Positions 17,683 to 26,844 of a stretch of DNA of 26,844 nt are shown in pieces (the stretch's first letter is position 1; every line of letters starts with the position of its first letter). The notes under the pieces were generated by a model. The model did not search any database and had not been told where the DNA came from. It saw nothing but the letters and a program-made list of their open reading frames with translations. Made by a program: the position numbers and the translations under genes. This stretch comes from Chara braunii (Eukaryota; Streptophyta; Charophyceae; Charales; Characeae), in assembly GCA_003427395.1 (NCBI GenBank), contig BFEA01000096.1, positions 1,259,889 to 1,286,732 of the forward strand. The letters are read 5' to 3'.

Positions 17683-18494
17683 TTAGAAGTCTCCGTCCTC
17701 TATATCGCCCCCGTCCTCATCATCGTTGAAATCCTCCTCCTCGTTTGAGAACAGTTCTTTCAATCCCTCTAAGAAGGTTTCTCCCGCCACCACATTTCGA
17801 TAGATTATCCGCCAATGCGCCGGGCTAGGGACAAAGATTTCATCTGCGCTGAGGAGGGTTAATACCTCAGCCAACTCTTCCGCCCAGTTCCCCTCGAACG
17901 GCCCTGCCTCCACTGACAGCCTAAAGAAATCTTGTCGAGCACATTGGTACAGCCTCAGGTGTGTCATCAACCGACATATTTGTTCCAGTCTATCCCTAGT
18001 CCCAAAGACGGGATCCACCAAAAACGGGGGTAGTACACACCTCATTGTCCTAAGGGGCCGCCTCATATTTTCCCTGTCCCCAAGTTCCACTTGTACCTCT
18101 ACCTTGTCCATTTCCATTTCCGCCTGTGACACGATGCCCATACAACTTCTTGTTCCGCTCGTCTAAACAACTGCGTCGGTGCCATGCCCAATACCAATCC
18201 TATTATCACTGCATTTTCCATCTCCTGGAATAGGTAGACCCACCCTCGGGCTTCCACCGTTCCCCGGAATTCTAAGTTCATTAGACTTGGTGAGAGTCTC
18301 GTCAGGCTAACCTTAGTCCAGATCGTCTCTATTAAAAGGAACACGTCCTTTTCGTCCAGCATCACAGTTTCATAAGCCGGCTCCAGGTCTGTCCACGTTC
18401 CTTCCTCCGGGAGGACGACAAATACCCCTTCTTTTACGTCTATTGGCATTTTCGGACCACTAGAGTAGACTGGTGAAGAGAACCACCACGCCAT
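17683..18494 (-). pseudogene. Paralogue A, one frameshift
   Basis: Product not recognised. The N-terminal frame starts at ATG 18494 (131 codons) and has GVFVVLPEEG, FRGTVEARGWVYL and TQLFRRAEQEVVW. The C-terminal frame (18141-17683) has VEVQVELGD, RCVLPPFLVDPVFG, FFRLSVEAGPFEGNWAEEL, FLEGLKELF and a very acidic tail (EEEDFNDDEDGGDIEDGDF). The frames overlap at 18099-18141, so one indel of 1-2 bases near 18110-18135 would join them. The reconstructed length is about 265 residues, consistent with C. It is the outermost copy of the array and has the fewest lesions apart from C. Confidence 0.7.
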
Positions 18495-21400
18495 CTTGTT
18501 TTTCGGCGCCCGTCCTGTTTTTCACAAGAGAGCACCACACAGCCCCTCATGGTCAGATTGTCTCCCTTTCTTAGATGAGATTTGTTTTCAGACCCCTCAT
18601 CAGGGTCTCCCTAACCCTTCCTTTCCCATTTCCCAAATGTCGCTACCCCGTCGTATCCCCAATTGATCACCACCAGCCGATATTCCTTTCTCTTGGTTCT
18701 ATTTCCTTCCGACTCCTATCCAGCCTTATCCTCATGTTCTCTCACTCGTGCGGACTCAGACTGGGGGTGAGAATAGACTCAGAAGCTTAGTCCCTTTCCC
18801 AACATTCATCAGGCAAACTTTACAGAGGGAGTCACAAAAGAGAAAATCAAGCAATCGTCATACACAGGTCGGTCATCTCGTCACCGGCCTTTCTCCCAAA
18901 ATTGTCTCTCCACTGTTACTGTCGACATAATTTTATCCCGTACCTCAAGCACAGCTCAACCGTCGCGAGCGCGGTACCCAGACTCCAGTGGGGGGTCGCC
19001 CTCACCTTCTTGCCCAGAATACCCCATCCTGTATTGCCGTTTTTGCTCATCCATACCGACACCAGGAATCACCCCGTGTGCCTAAATACAGGGACAAAAG
19101 TCAGCCGTCCGGGCATTCACTTCCATCGGTCCGATAAGGAACAGCCTTTCCCAAACCAAGCTACGAGAAACTACTAATCGTCTCCAAGGCTCCGTCTTTG
19201 CCCGCATGCAGTGGTACTCCCTCCGCCAGTCCACAGGCTAGGCCCCGCCTGAAGAGACGATCGCACCCCGCCCCGCAGATCATTGGGCCGAGACCCGTCA
19301 CCGCACGAACGAGAATACGACGAATCACTCGGCGCAACAAATTCACGTTAGACAGCTTGGTGGCCTGACCTCCACACCCGGACAAACGGCAGTCTACAAA
19401 AGAGAGCGACATTTCGCAACCCGCACCGGCCGGTGCAGACCCCTTCTTTCCTTCCGAAAGGCAGGACGCTCAAAACCCCATCATGCAATCACAAGTCCTA
19501 AGTGGGACACACATAATACAAGTGCCTTTCCTTCGGTGCACCCAGTGCTTCCTACCCATTGCTCACAGGTTTTCCCTCAGGACAGTGTGTGCCACTCACC
19601 CCTAACTTCCATACATAGTGCCTGGTTCCTTTTCGTGAGCATCTTCAAAGGTGAGCTAGTTTTCCTTGGAGTCTAGCAACTCCCTTCATTCCCTTTATCT
19701 TCGCTTCGTGTATCCGTTCATAGGGCAGGATCGTTCCTTCTTGATTACCCGTTTTGTTTATATGAGGTTCCTTCAAGCATTTAAGTGTAGTGTATGGAGC
19801 CCGTTGGGCTCCAAAGTAGAGAAGAGGATACACCCAGGTCGGTCGGATCACTCCGCCGTGGGATTTTCATTGGAACCCGGACTAGCCCGGAATCACAACC
19901 GCCTGCCAGGTAACCGGAGCCCTTCTTTCACACAAAGAGGAAGGGTCGACCTGCGGCTTGCCCAAGGCTTCCCCGGTCTGACGAACATCAGCCCGAGAGA
20001 AGGAGGACTAGAGTCACCCCCATAGGGGATGGCTGATCAATGTGCAAGCATACATGTTATTCCTCCAGGCCTGACCCTTGTCATGCGCCCAGCCGCCCTC
20101 AAATCTGATTCACTCAAGGGAGTCGAGCATACACAAGTCCTCATTCCTTCTCTTTGGTTATGAACACGGTTATGCGTCGGGCGCCCCCCTCGAGATCGTA
20201 TGGGTCAGTTTAACCCATACCCGGCACCTCCACCATTTTTGTAGGGGCCGTACTCTAAAGGACTTTCGAGCCTTGGTCGACCCCACTGCGGGTCCCATTT
20301 GGCTCGACCCGCCCACGCTCACGCTCAGGGCGCGGGTCGTTCGTCCCAGGGGCATCCCCACCTAGTGCTATGAGATGGATGGGGATGGGCCATTTGCGAG
20401 AGGGCTTTACATTGGGGGATGTAGCTCCGCCCTCACGTCTAGATGGTAACGCTTTGGTCACTCGTGGCGTTTTCTCGATTCATTAGAGTGTGATCAGGCA
20501 ATTCCTCCTTCCAATACGTAGGCAGTCCAGGGGGTTCATTGAAGATTTATCTTCTTTACGTGTGCAGGCCAAGCGTCATCCATTGAGCCACACACCTTTT
20601 CACTAAGCCTAGCGGCTCGAGACAGCCCCTACGGCATCCTCGGGGTGGGGTGGCATCGTCCGGACCCCTAGCCGCTATATTTTTTTTGCTTGAGCCACTA
20701 GCACTAGCATAGCATTTACCTATCCAAGACCGCCCTTAGTCCTTTTGGGCCTGCATCGCATTCAAGAGAGTCACTGCATTCAATATCACACAAGCCACAT
20801 CCCGGCATCTACCACTCATCCAAGCATCCGACCATCCACCCCATTATGCATTCATAGCTCAGGCTAGGTCTAAGTCCTTCCCTTATTCAATTTCCCACCC
20901 TTGCCCTCGTCTGCGGATCTTGTCCCGATTTGATCATCCCAAGCTACTCACCTGCGCAAGACCACACAAAACAAAGGACCAAGTACAATAACCATTGGGG
21001 TCAATGCATCGCCCCTTCCCACAAGCCTAAGTTTCCTTTGCCTTTGATGATCCCTTAATTGTCTTTTCCTTCCCTCAAGCAAACCATGCCTTCACCTTAG
21101 TCATGCAGTCGGGGAAGATGGTTGAGTCAAACCGACCTTGTCACAAAACTTCACTCTTTTCCGTTTTCCCAGATGCTCACAAAAGCCCGGTACTTTTCCT
21201 TCTTGGTGGCACAAGGGACCGGCAACCCTTCCCTTGCCCTCGCTTTCCACCAGGTGAGGACCAAGTTCTTTGTCGTTCGTTCCCTGACAACGTAACAGGT
21301 GAGAGGCGAGGTTAGTTATGTGCCAAGGAGGGGAGGGGAGAGAGGGGTAAAGGTTAGGCGCATAGACAGGGGGGGAAGGAAGAAGGAAGAGCGCAAGAGG
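18495..21400. other. Long stretch without recognisable gene
   Basis: Positions 18495-19640 hold no motif I recognise. I looked here for a fifth family member and for the 5' LTR of the gag element and found neither. Two perfect short hairpins are present: GGAGCCC/GGGCTCC with a 3-base loop (19796-19812) and GTATGGGT/ACCCATAC with a 7-base loop (20198-20220). A minus-strand CATATAAAC near 19760 is a weak TATA candidate. Open frames are below 120 codons and look random. Confidence 0.55.
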
Positions 21401-21408
21401 GAGAAGAG

Positions 21409-21410
<2 letters not shown>

Positions 21411-21498
<88 letters not shown>

Positions 21499-21499
21499 N

Positions 21500-21591
<92 letters not shown>

Positions 21592-21598
21592 GGACGGA
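21411..21598. repeat. (GA)n microsatellite
   Basis: About 185 bases of almost perfect GA dinucleotide with one ambiguous base near 21499. It is followed by further GGA/GAGA-rich sequence to about 21680. The true length may be misassembled. Confidence 0.97.
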
Positions 21599-21782
21599 GA
21601 GGGGAGGGAGAAGAGATAAAAGAAGAGGGAAGGACGAGGAAGGAGAGAGAGAGAGAGAGAGAGGGAGAAGGAGAAGGAGAGATGGAGCTACCTCTTCCAT
21701 CCTAATCGCCCTTGCTTCTCGACCTACTCTAACCGGCCCTACCTGGGGTCCCTCGTGTCCCTTGAACGGATGAGGATGTCGG

Positions 21783-22690
21783 AGGAAAATGATGACACGA
21801 GCTGGTCGGCTATGGTGGATGGGTATAGGCGATGGAGATGGAAGAAGGTGTGAGGTGGTTGGCTATGGTGGACGGGTGTGGGTGATGGAGGAGGAAGAAG
21901 GCGGAGGAAGGTTGGCTATGGTGGACGGGTGCGGGTGATGGAGGAGGAAGAAGGTGGAAGAAGGTAGGCTATGGTGGATGGGTGTNGGTGATGGAGGAGG
22001 AAGAAGGTGGAGGAAGGTTGGCTATGGTGGACGGGTGCGGGTGATGGAGGAGGAAGAAGGTGGAGGAAGGTTGGCTATGGTGGGCGGTTGCGGGTGATGG
22101 AGGAGGAAGAAGGTGGATGATGCTTGGCTATGGTGGATGGTGATGGAGGAAGGAGCTTGGCTATGGAGGGAGGGTGTAGGTGATGGAGGATGGAGGAGGT
22201 GGATGATGCTTGGCTATGGTGGATGGTGATGGAGGAGGAAGCTTGGCTATGGAGGGAGGGTGTAGGTGATGGAGGACGAAGGAGGTGGATGAAGCTTGGT
22301 TATGGTGTATGGTGATGGAGGAGGGAGCTTGGCTATGGAGGATGGGTGTAGGTGATGGAGGATCGAGGAGGTGGATGATGCTTGGCTATGGCGGGAGGGT
22401 GTAGGTGATGGAGGACGAAGCTTGGCTATGGCGGATGGGTGTAGGTGATGGAGGAGGAAGAAGGTGAAAGAGGGTCGGCTGTGGTGGATAGGCGTGGGTG
22501 ATGGAGGAAGAAGGAGGTGGGAGAAGGTCGGATATGGTGGATGGGCGTGGGTGATGGAGGAGGAAGAAGGTACGGGGCGGTTGGCTATGATGGATGGGTG
22601 TGGATGATTGAGGCGGCAGAAGGCGCGCGGTGGCTGGCTATGGTGGAGGGGTGTGGGTGATGGGGGAGGAGGAGGAGGACGGGGAGGTGT
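21783..22690. repeat. 53-bp minisatellite
   Basis: The motif TTGGCTATGGTGG recurs at 21859, 21912, 21965, 22018, 22071 and 22124, giving a regular 53-bp period. The shared remainder is GGTGATGGAGGAGGAAGAAG. From about 22130 the units become shorter and more variable. On the minus strand it reads as a Pro/Ser/His-rich frame, which I do not accept as a gene. Confidence 0.93.
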
Positions 22691-22739
22691 TTGGACAGTT
22701 ACCATAGACGGGGTGAGGTGAACGGCGAAGGAGAAGGTG

Positions 22740-23966
22740 AGGGGGGATTGATCTGCTCCAACGGGACTACAGCATACACACACACAGGCCACACAGTGCT
22801 TTGAAAGGCACCGGTCACAACAAAAGGTGAGGAGGGACTGATCAGCACTAACGGACCCGCCACACACACACACAGCCCACACAACACCTTGAGGGGCACA
22901 GTTTACAGCAAGAGGTGAGGAGGGACTGAATTGAACTAACGGAACTGCAGCACACACACACACACAGACCACAACACTTTGAAAGGCACAGGCCACAGCA
23001 AAAGGTGAGGAGGGACTGAACAAAACTAACGGAACTGCAGCACACACACACACACAGACCACACAGCACTTTGAAAGGCACAGGCCACAGCAAAAGGCGA
23101 GGAGGGACTGAACAGAACTAACGGAACTGCAGCACACACACACACATACAGCCCATTCAGCACTTCGGAAGGCAAAGATCACATCACGGGGTGAGAAGGG
23201 ACTGAACTAAACTAACGGGACTGCAGCACACCTACAAACACACATACACAGGCCACTTTGAAGGGCACAGTTCACAGCAAAGGGTGAAGAGGGACTGGAC
23301 AGTACTAACGGAACTGCAACACACACACACACAGACCACACAGCCCTTTGAAACACAGGACGCAGCAAAAGGTGAGGAGGGACTGAACTGAACTAACGGA
23401 ACTGCAACACACACACACACAGCCCATACAGTACTTCGGAAGGCAAGGATCACATCACGGGGTGAGAAGGGACTGAACTAAACTAACGGGACTGCAGCAC
23501 ACACATACACAGACCACACAGCACTTCGAAAGGCAAAGATCACATCACGGGGTGAGAAGGGACTGAACTAAACTAACGGGACTGCAGCACACACATACAC
23601 AGACCACACAGCACTTCGGAAGGCAAAGATCACATCACGGGGTGAGAAGGGACTGAACTAAACTAACGGGACTGCAGCACACACACACACACACATACAC
23701 AGACCACACAACACCTTTGAAGGGCACAATTCACAGCAAGGCGTGAAGAGGGACTGAACAGTACTAACGGGACTGCAGCACGCACACACACACACATACA
23801 CAGGCCACACAACACCTTTGAAGGGCACAATTCACAGCAAAGGGTGAAGAGGGACTGAACAGTACTAACGAAACTGCAGCACACACACACACAGACCACA
23901 CAGCACTTTGAAAGGCACAGGCCACAGCAAAAGGTGAGGAGGGACTGAACTGAACTAACGGGACTG

Positions 23967-24004
<38 letters not shown>

Positions 24005-24050
24005 AAGCCACACAACACTTCGAAGAGCGCAGTTGACAGCATAAAGTCCG
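22740..24050. repeat. (CA)n-cored minisatellite, right block
   Basis: About fourteen units of ~88-100 bp match the left-edge block, with GACTGCAGCACACAC at unit starts, ACTTTGAAGGGCACAG, and AGGGACTGAAC followed by TAACGG. A subgroup (about 23128-23680) carries CACTTCGGAAGGCAAAGATC and CATCACGGGGTGAGAAGGG and repeats nearly identically three times, which suggests recent local amplification. Confidence 0.95.
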
Positions 24051-24989
24051 AGTCCCAATCAAATAGAGCAAGGTAATTGACGTCCACAGATTTGGCCTGA
24101 GGGGCCCTTCTTGTTTGGGCCTAGTCCCACTGAGTCCCAAACGGTCCCAGTGGAGTCAGAACCGGGTCCCAACGAACAAGAGTTCCACAAAGACCTACTG
24201 TGTCCCTACCGAATTGAAAAACGAAATATTGCCCCAGAAAGAACCTACAAACTACAGCCGTTCAGAATGAAATAAACAAAGCACTGTAGAGAGATATAGC
24301 ATGGCAAGCAAGATACTCCATTCATTCACTCGTCAGGTGAGTAGGCAGTTCACACACCTCACACACAATCAAGACTATGGAGGATGGAAGAAGAACCCAG
24401 AAAACCCCAATAGGCAGTCAATTCCATGCACACACACATGGACACCCTGGCGGCACGACACTTACCTGAGTGGCCGGGCTCTTGAGATGAAAAGAACTCA
24501 CCCCCCTCTCACATAGTCCTCCTGACCCAATTAGCATCCTCTACACTAGTGTCGTATCATCTAGGAGGGTCAACATCTACCCCAAAGTACAAAGCCGGAT
24601 CCCGCGTCGATGTTGAAGATCAAAGCAGCAACTTGCAGTCCGTAGGTGCAGATATGGCTGCCACCCTCAAGCTCGCCTAACTTGAGGGGAACCCTAAAGT
24701 CACTCCTCGTCTTCCTTGAAGTCCAGATTCAAGTTGTAGGTGCCCTTTCACTGTGGCCTCTCTCAAGTTGCATCACGAAGTCCCACCTTGTGTCTCGCCA
24801 AAAAAGCACTCAAACAACCTGGCCGGGTCTAGTGTCGACCCTACACGGCCCTGCCAGGTGGGAGCAGCTTCCCTTTACCACGCTGCCCCACTTAACCCTA
24901 ACCTCCGCCCTAACCCTAAGTGGTTAGCCCTTACCACTAGGGTTAGGGTTATGGCAGCAAAGTCAACTCTCGCCAGCAAGTAGAATCCA
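24051..24989 (-). other. Untranslated leader downstream of the right-hand LTR
   Basis: On the minus strand this follows the primer-binding site and would be the 5' leader of the element whose LTR is at 25003-26375. No Gag-like frame is found. It ends where the CA minisatellite begins. A telomere-motif hairpin lies near its upstream end. Confidence 0.45.
24908..24948. repeat. Telomere-motif inverted repeat
   Basis: The left arm CCCTAACCCTAAGTGGT (24908-24924) and right arm ACCACTAGGGTTAGGG (24933-24948) pair along 16 positions with one bulged A. The loop is TAGCCCTT. The motif is the CCCTAA hexamer, not the CCCTAAA heptamer typical of most plants. It is too short to be a telomere. Confidence 0.9.
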
Positions 24990-25001
24990 CTCCGATACCA
25001 A
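24990..25001 (-). promoter_or_regulatory. Primer-binding site, tRNA-iMet type
   Basis: The minus strand reads TGGTATCGGAGT one base inside the LTR end (TAACA, T, TGGTATC). It matches 10 of 12 bases of the tRNA-iMet-complementary site TGGTATCAGAGC common in plant LTR retrotransposons. It fixes the minus-strand direction of this element. Confidence 0.7.
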
Positions 25002-25002
25002 T

Positions 25003-26375
25003 GTTACGATCCTGGCCAATTTCGAAGTATACATTCATATGAAAGTACAATGCCATCCAATTGCAAAAAGAAATGAATGAACTTGAGAGGAGGGGAGGGA
25101 AAGACGAAGAAGAAGAAGTAAGAAAGAAGAAGAAGATGATGTACTCAAGCATAGACCAATGACAAGGCTCTTCTTCTTCGCCAACCAATCTCTTCCTCCT
25201 TATCTCCTCCCCTCTTATTCAAACAAGAAATAACAATAATAATGTTGAATGACTGAACCAGAATCAATGTCCGAATCCCACTTCTACTGCAGGCACAACA
25301 TGAGGTCCACCATAGCCATGGCCTCCCTTCCTCTTCCTCAACATACAGGCCGAGGCTATGGCGGAACACTGAGGTCTCTCCCTCCTGTCCAAAGGACAAC
25401 CCAAAGCAGCTATGTCGCTGCCCTTCTGTCCCAAGGTCAACACCAAGCAGCTATACCGCTGCCCCACTCAACCGCCATGCCTGACTCTGCCCCGAGCTTC
25501 CTTGATGCGGCACTACCCCCACTGGGGCCTTCCAGATGCAGAGCCTAACAAGGTGATGAAGATGGTGTCTGCCATAGCCAGGTAAGTACCCCACCACTCT
25601 CCTCCTTGGTCCCCTTCTCCCTCCTCCTCCTACCAGTAGAGCTCCACCATAGCCGAGGTGGAAGCTCCCGGATTCTTCCTCCCAGCAGCGCTGTAGTACC
25701 CAGCGCCACTCCAGCCAGCACTCCAGCAGCGTGTTGCCAAACTTGCACACTGAAGAATGAGGCTGAGCTCTTGCCTCAGTCTCTTGATATAGCGGCCTGC
25801 TTGCCTCTTGGGCGGTGACTTCCAGGCCGCTCGGCCTCCCCAGCAACCGGTACCTCCTCCCTTTCGGAGGGAGACATCATTGCAGACTCTGATATTGCCC
25901 GTACAGGCTCTAGACTCAGACTGGATGGACTGGTACCGGCCTAGACCTAGCCTACCGCTACTGGGCCTCTAAAAATGCCAACTTTGTCTTCTTCTGCTCG
26001 GCCTCAAGTACCCGGCACATCTACTGCTACTGGGTGCGGTACCGGCCTACCTGCTACTTGAGTGTTTTTCCGCTGCTCCAAGCACCGCGGGCCCCTGGCT
26101 CCGCTACTTGAGTGTTTCCCCGGCTGCAACCCTCAATGCCACGGCCACAGGTAAGTACCGGCCCTACGGGCCTGCCAAACAAGCAAGTACCCTTGCGGGT
26201 CACACACACACTCATGCCGACAATCACTCGGACAGGCACGCAAGTCCACAGGCACACACACATACAGACTTAGAAAACACAGCAGAATGCGGGAATCTCA
26301 GCAAGGCATCCATTCCATCGGCAGAACGTCAGAAATCAGCAGAGTTCTCAGTCTGTTTTATGGCGGGTCATTACA
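25003..26375 (-). mobile_element. LTR (1373 bp) of a minus-strand retrotransposon
   Basis: On the minus strand it begins TGTAATGACCCGCC at 26375, the usual start style of plant Ty3/gypsy LTRs, and ends GGATCGTAACA at 25003, giving TG...CA ends. A tRNA-iMet-type primer-binding site follows. No second copy of this LTR occurs in the window, so the element is truncated, continues beyond the left edge, or lost its 3' end. The putative U5 is rich in TTC. Local short duplications are present (GCTACTTGAGTGTTT near 26053 and 26104; GGTACCGGCCTA near 25930 and 26037). Several 60-130-codon frames overlap it, but none resembles a protein. Confidence 0.7.
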
Positions 26376-26768
26376 GGTAAACATTATGACATCTGTGCTG
26401 TAGACTGCCACTGATGTGCAACTAATGCCAATCACCGAACTTTACATTTGAAACTTTGAACTTGAAAGTCACAATTTCACAAACTTAAGCAAGTTCACAG
26501 TTCAATAATAGATGAAGCTGATCAACAGAAAAAGAAAAAAAAAAATCAATAAAAGAAACAAACTTCAAAAACATGTTCGGCATCCCGACTTACATACCTC
26601 CAAACTGAGTCGACGTGGCATCTACAACCATACAGTTCAATAAGTGACAACAACATACAAACAGACAACTACAAAAACATTTGAAAACATCTCTTCTCAC
26701 AAAACTGCAGAGAACAGGCCCAAAGACTAAACTTTGGGACTTCAATAGCAAAATGTGTTCACGTAACT

Positions 26769-26770
<2 letters not shown>
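26376..26770. other. A-rich flank without recognisable gene
   Basis: A/T-rich sequence outside the LTR. Any target-site duplication would begin with the plus-strand bases GGTAA at 26376-26380, but its partner is not in the window. Confidence 0.5.

Positions 26771-26844
<74 letters not shown>
26771..26844. repeat. (CT)n microsatellite at window end
   Basis: An uninterrupted CT dinucleotide tract runs to the last base of the window, so its full length is unknown. Confidence 0.98.

Noticed and set aside
18495-21400. A 5' LTR for the gag element
   Set aside because: I compared this stretch by eye with the LTR starts at 8217 and 6935 and found no matching sequence and no primer-binding site. An alignment program could still find a diverged one.
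21101-21700. Ser/Leu and Arg/Glu repeat frames
   Set aside because: They are translations of the (GA)n microsatellite.
22247-23182. 311-codon minus-strand frame rich in Pro, Ser, His and Cys
   Set aside because: It spans two different minisatellites and its composition follows the repeats. The 53-bp period shifts frame at every unit, so no constant protein repeat exists.
24895-24955. Telomere or interstitial telomeric array
   Set aside because: Only two hexamers lie on each arm and they are inverted relative to each other.

Overview
This window is repeat-dominated nuclear DNA from a eukaryote. A green-lineage (streptophyte) host is my best guess, because the right-hand LTR carries a primer-binding site of the tRNA-iMet type that is common in plant LTR retrotransposons. 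I could not identify a species. No rRNA, tRNA, CRISPR array or intact host gene with a known product was found. Almost everything that looks like protein lies on the minus strand and is decayed to some degree.

Layout from left to right. Positions 1-750 hold a (CA)n-containing minisatellite, followed by two related ~91-bp satellites (751-2070) and a purine-only GAA/AAG tract. Positions 2340-6935 are non-coding and rich in perfect hairpins and tandem repeats. They may be a very long minus-strand LTR, with a TATA box near 2745 and a polypurine tract at 6936-6945. Next to that tract (7168-7690) is a truncated, frameshifted cytosine-5 DNA methyltransferase. A second, homologous polypurine tract/LTR start lies at 8212-8230. 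Positions 8231-11250 are non-coding with minisatellites.

Positions 11252-14590 contain two copies of a Ty3/gypsy-type Gag with a CCHC zinc knuckle. The upstream copy (gag1) is nearly complete. The downstream copy (gag2) lost about 200 residues of its Gag core. No protease, reverse transcriptase or integrase was recognised, so the element resembles a gag-only, non-autonomous LTR retrotransposon.

Upstream of gag1 on the same strand (15043-18494) are four consecutive copies of one protein family that I do not recognise. Three copies are broken by frameshifts or stops and one is open over about 255 codons. This is the most unusual content of the window.

Positions 18495-21400 have no recognisable gene. 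They are followed by a (GA)n tract, a 53-bp minisatellite and a second block of the same (CA)n minisatellite seen at the left edge, in the same orientation. A separate minus-strand LTR (25003-26375) with an adjacent primer-binding site and a telomere-motif hairpin in its leader closes the window, which ends in a (CT)n tract.

Read together, this is a graveyard of nested or tandem minus-strand LTR elements. They carry Gag, a captured methyltransferase domain and possibly a tandemly amplified accessory gene family.
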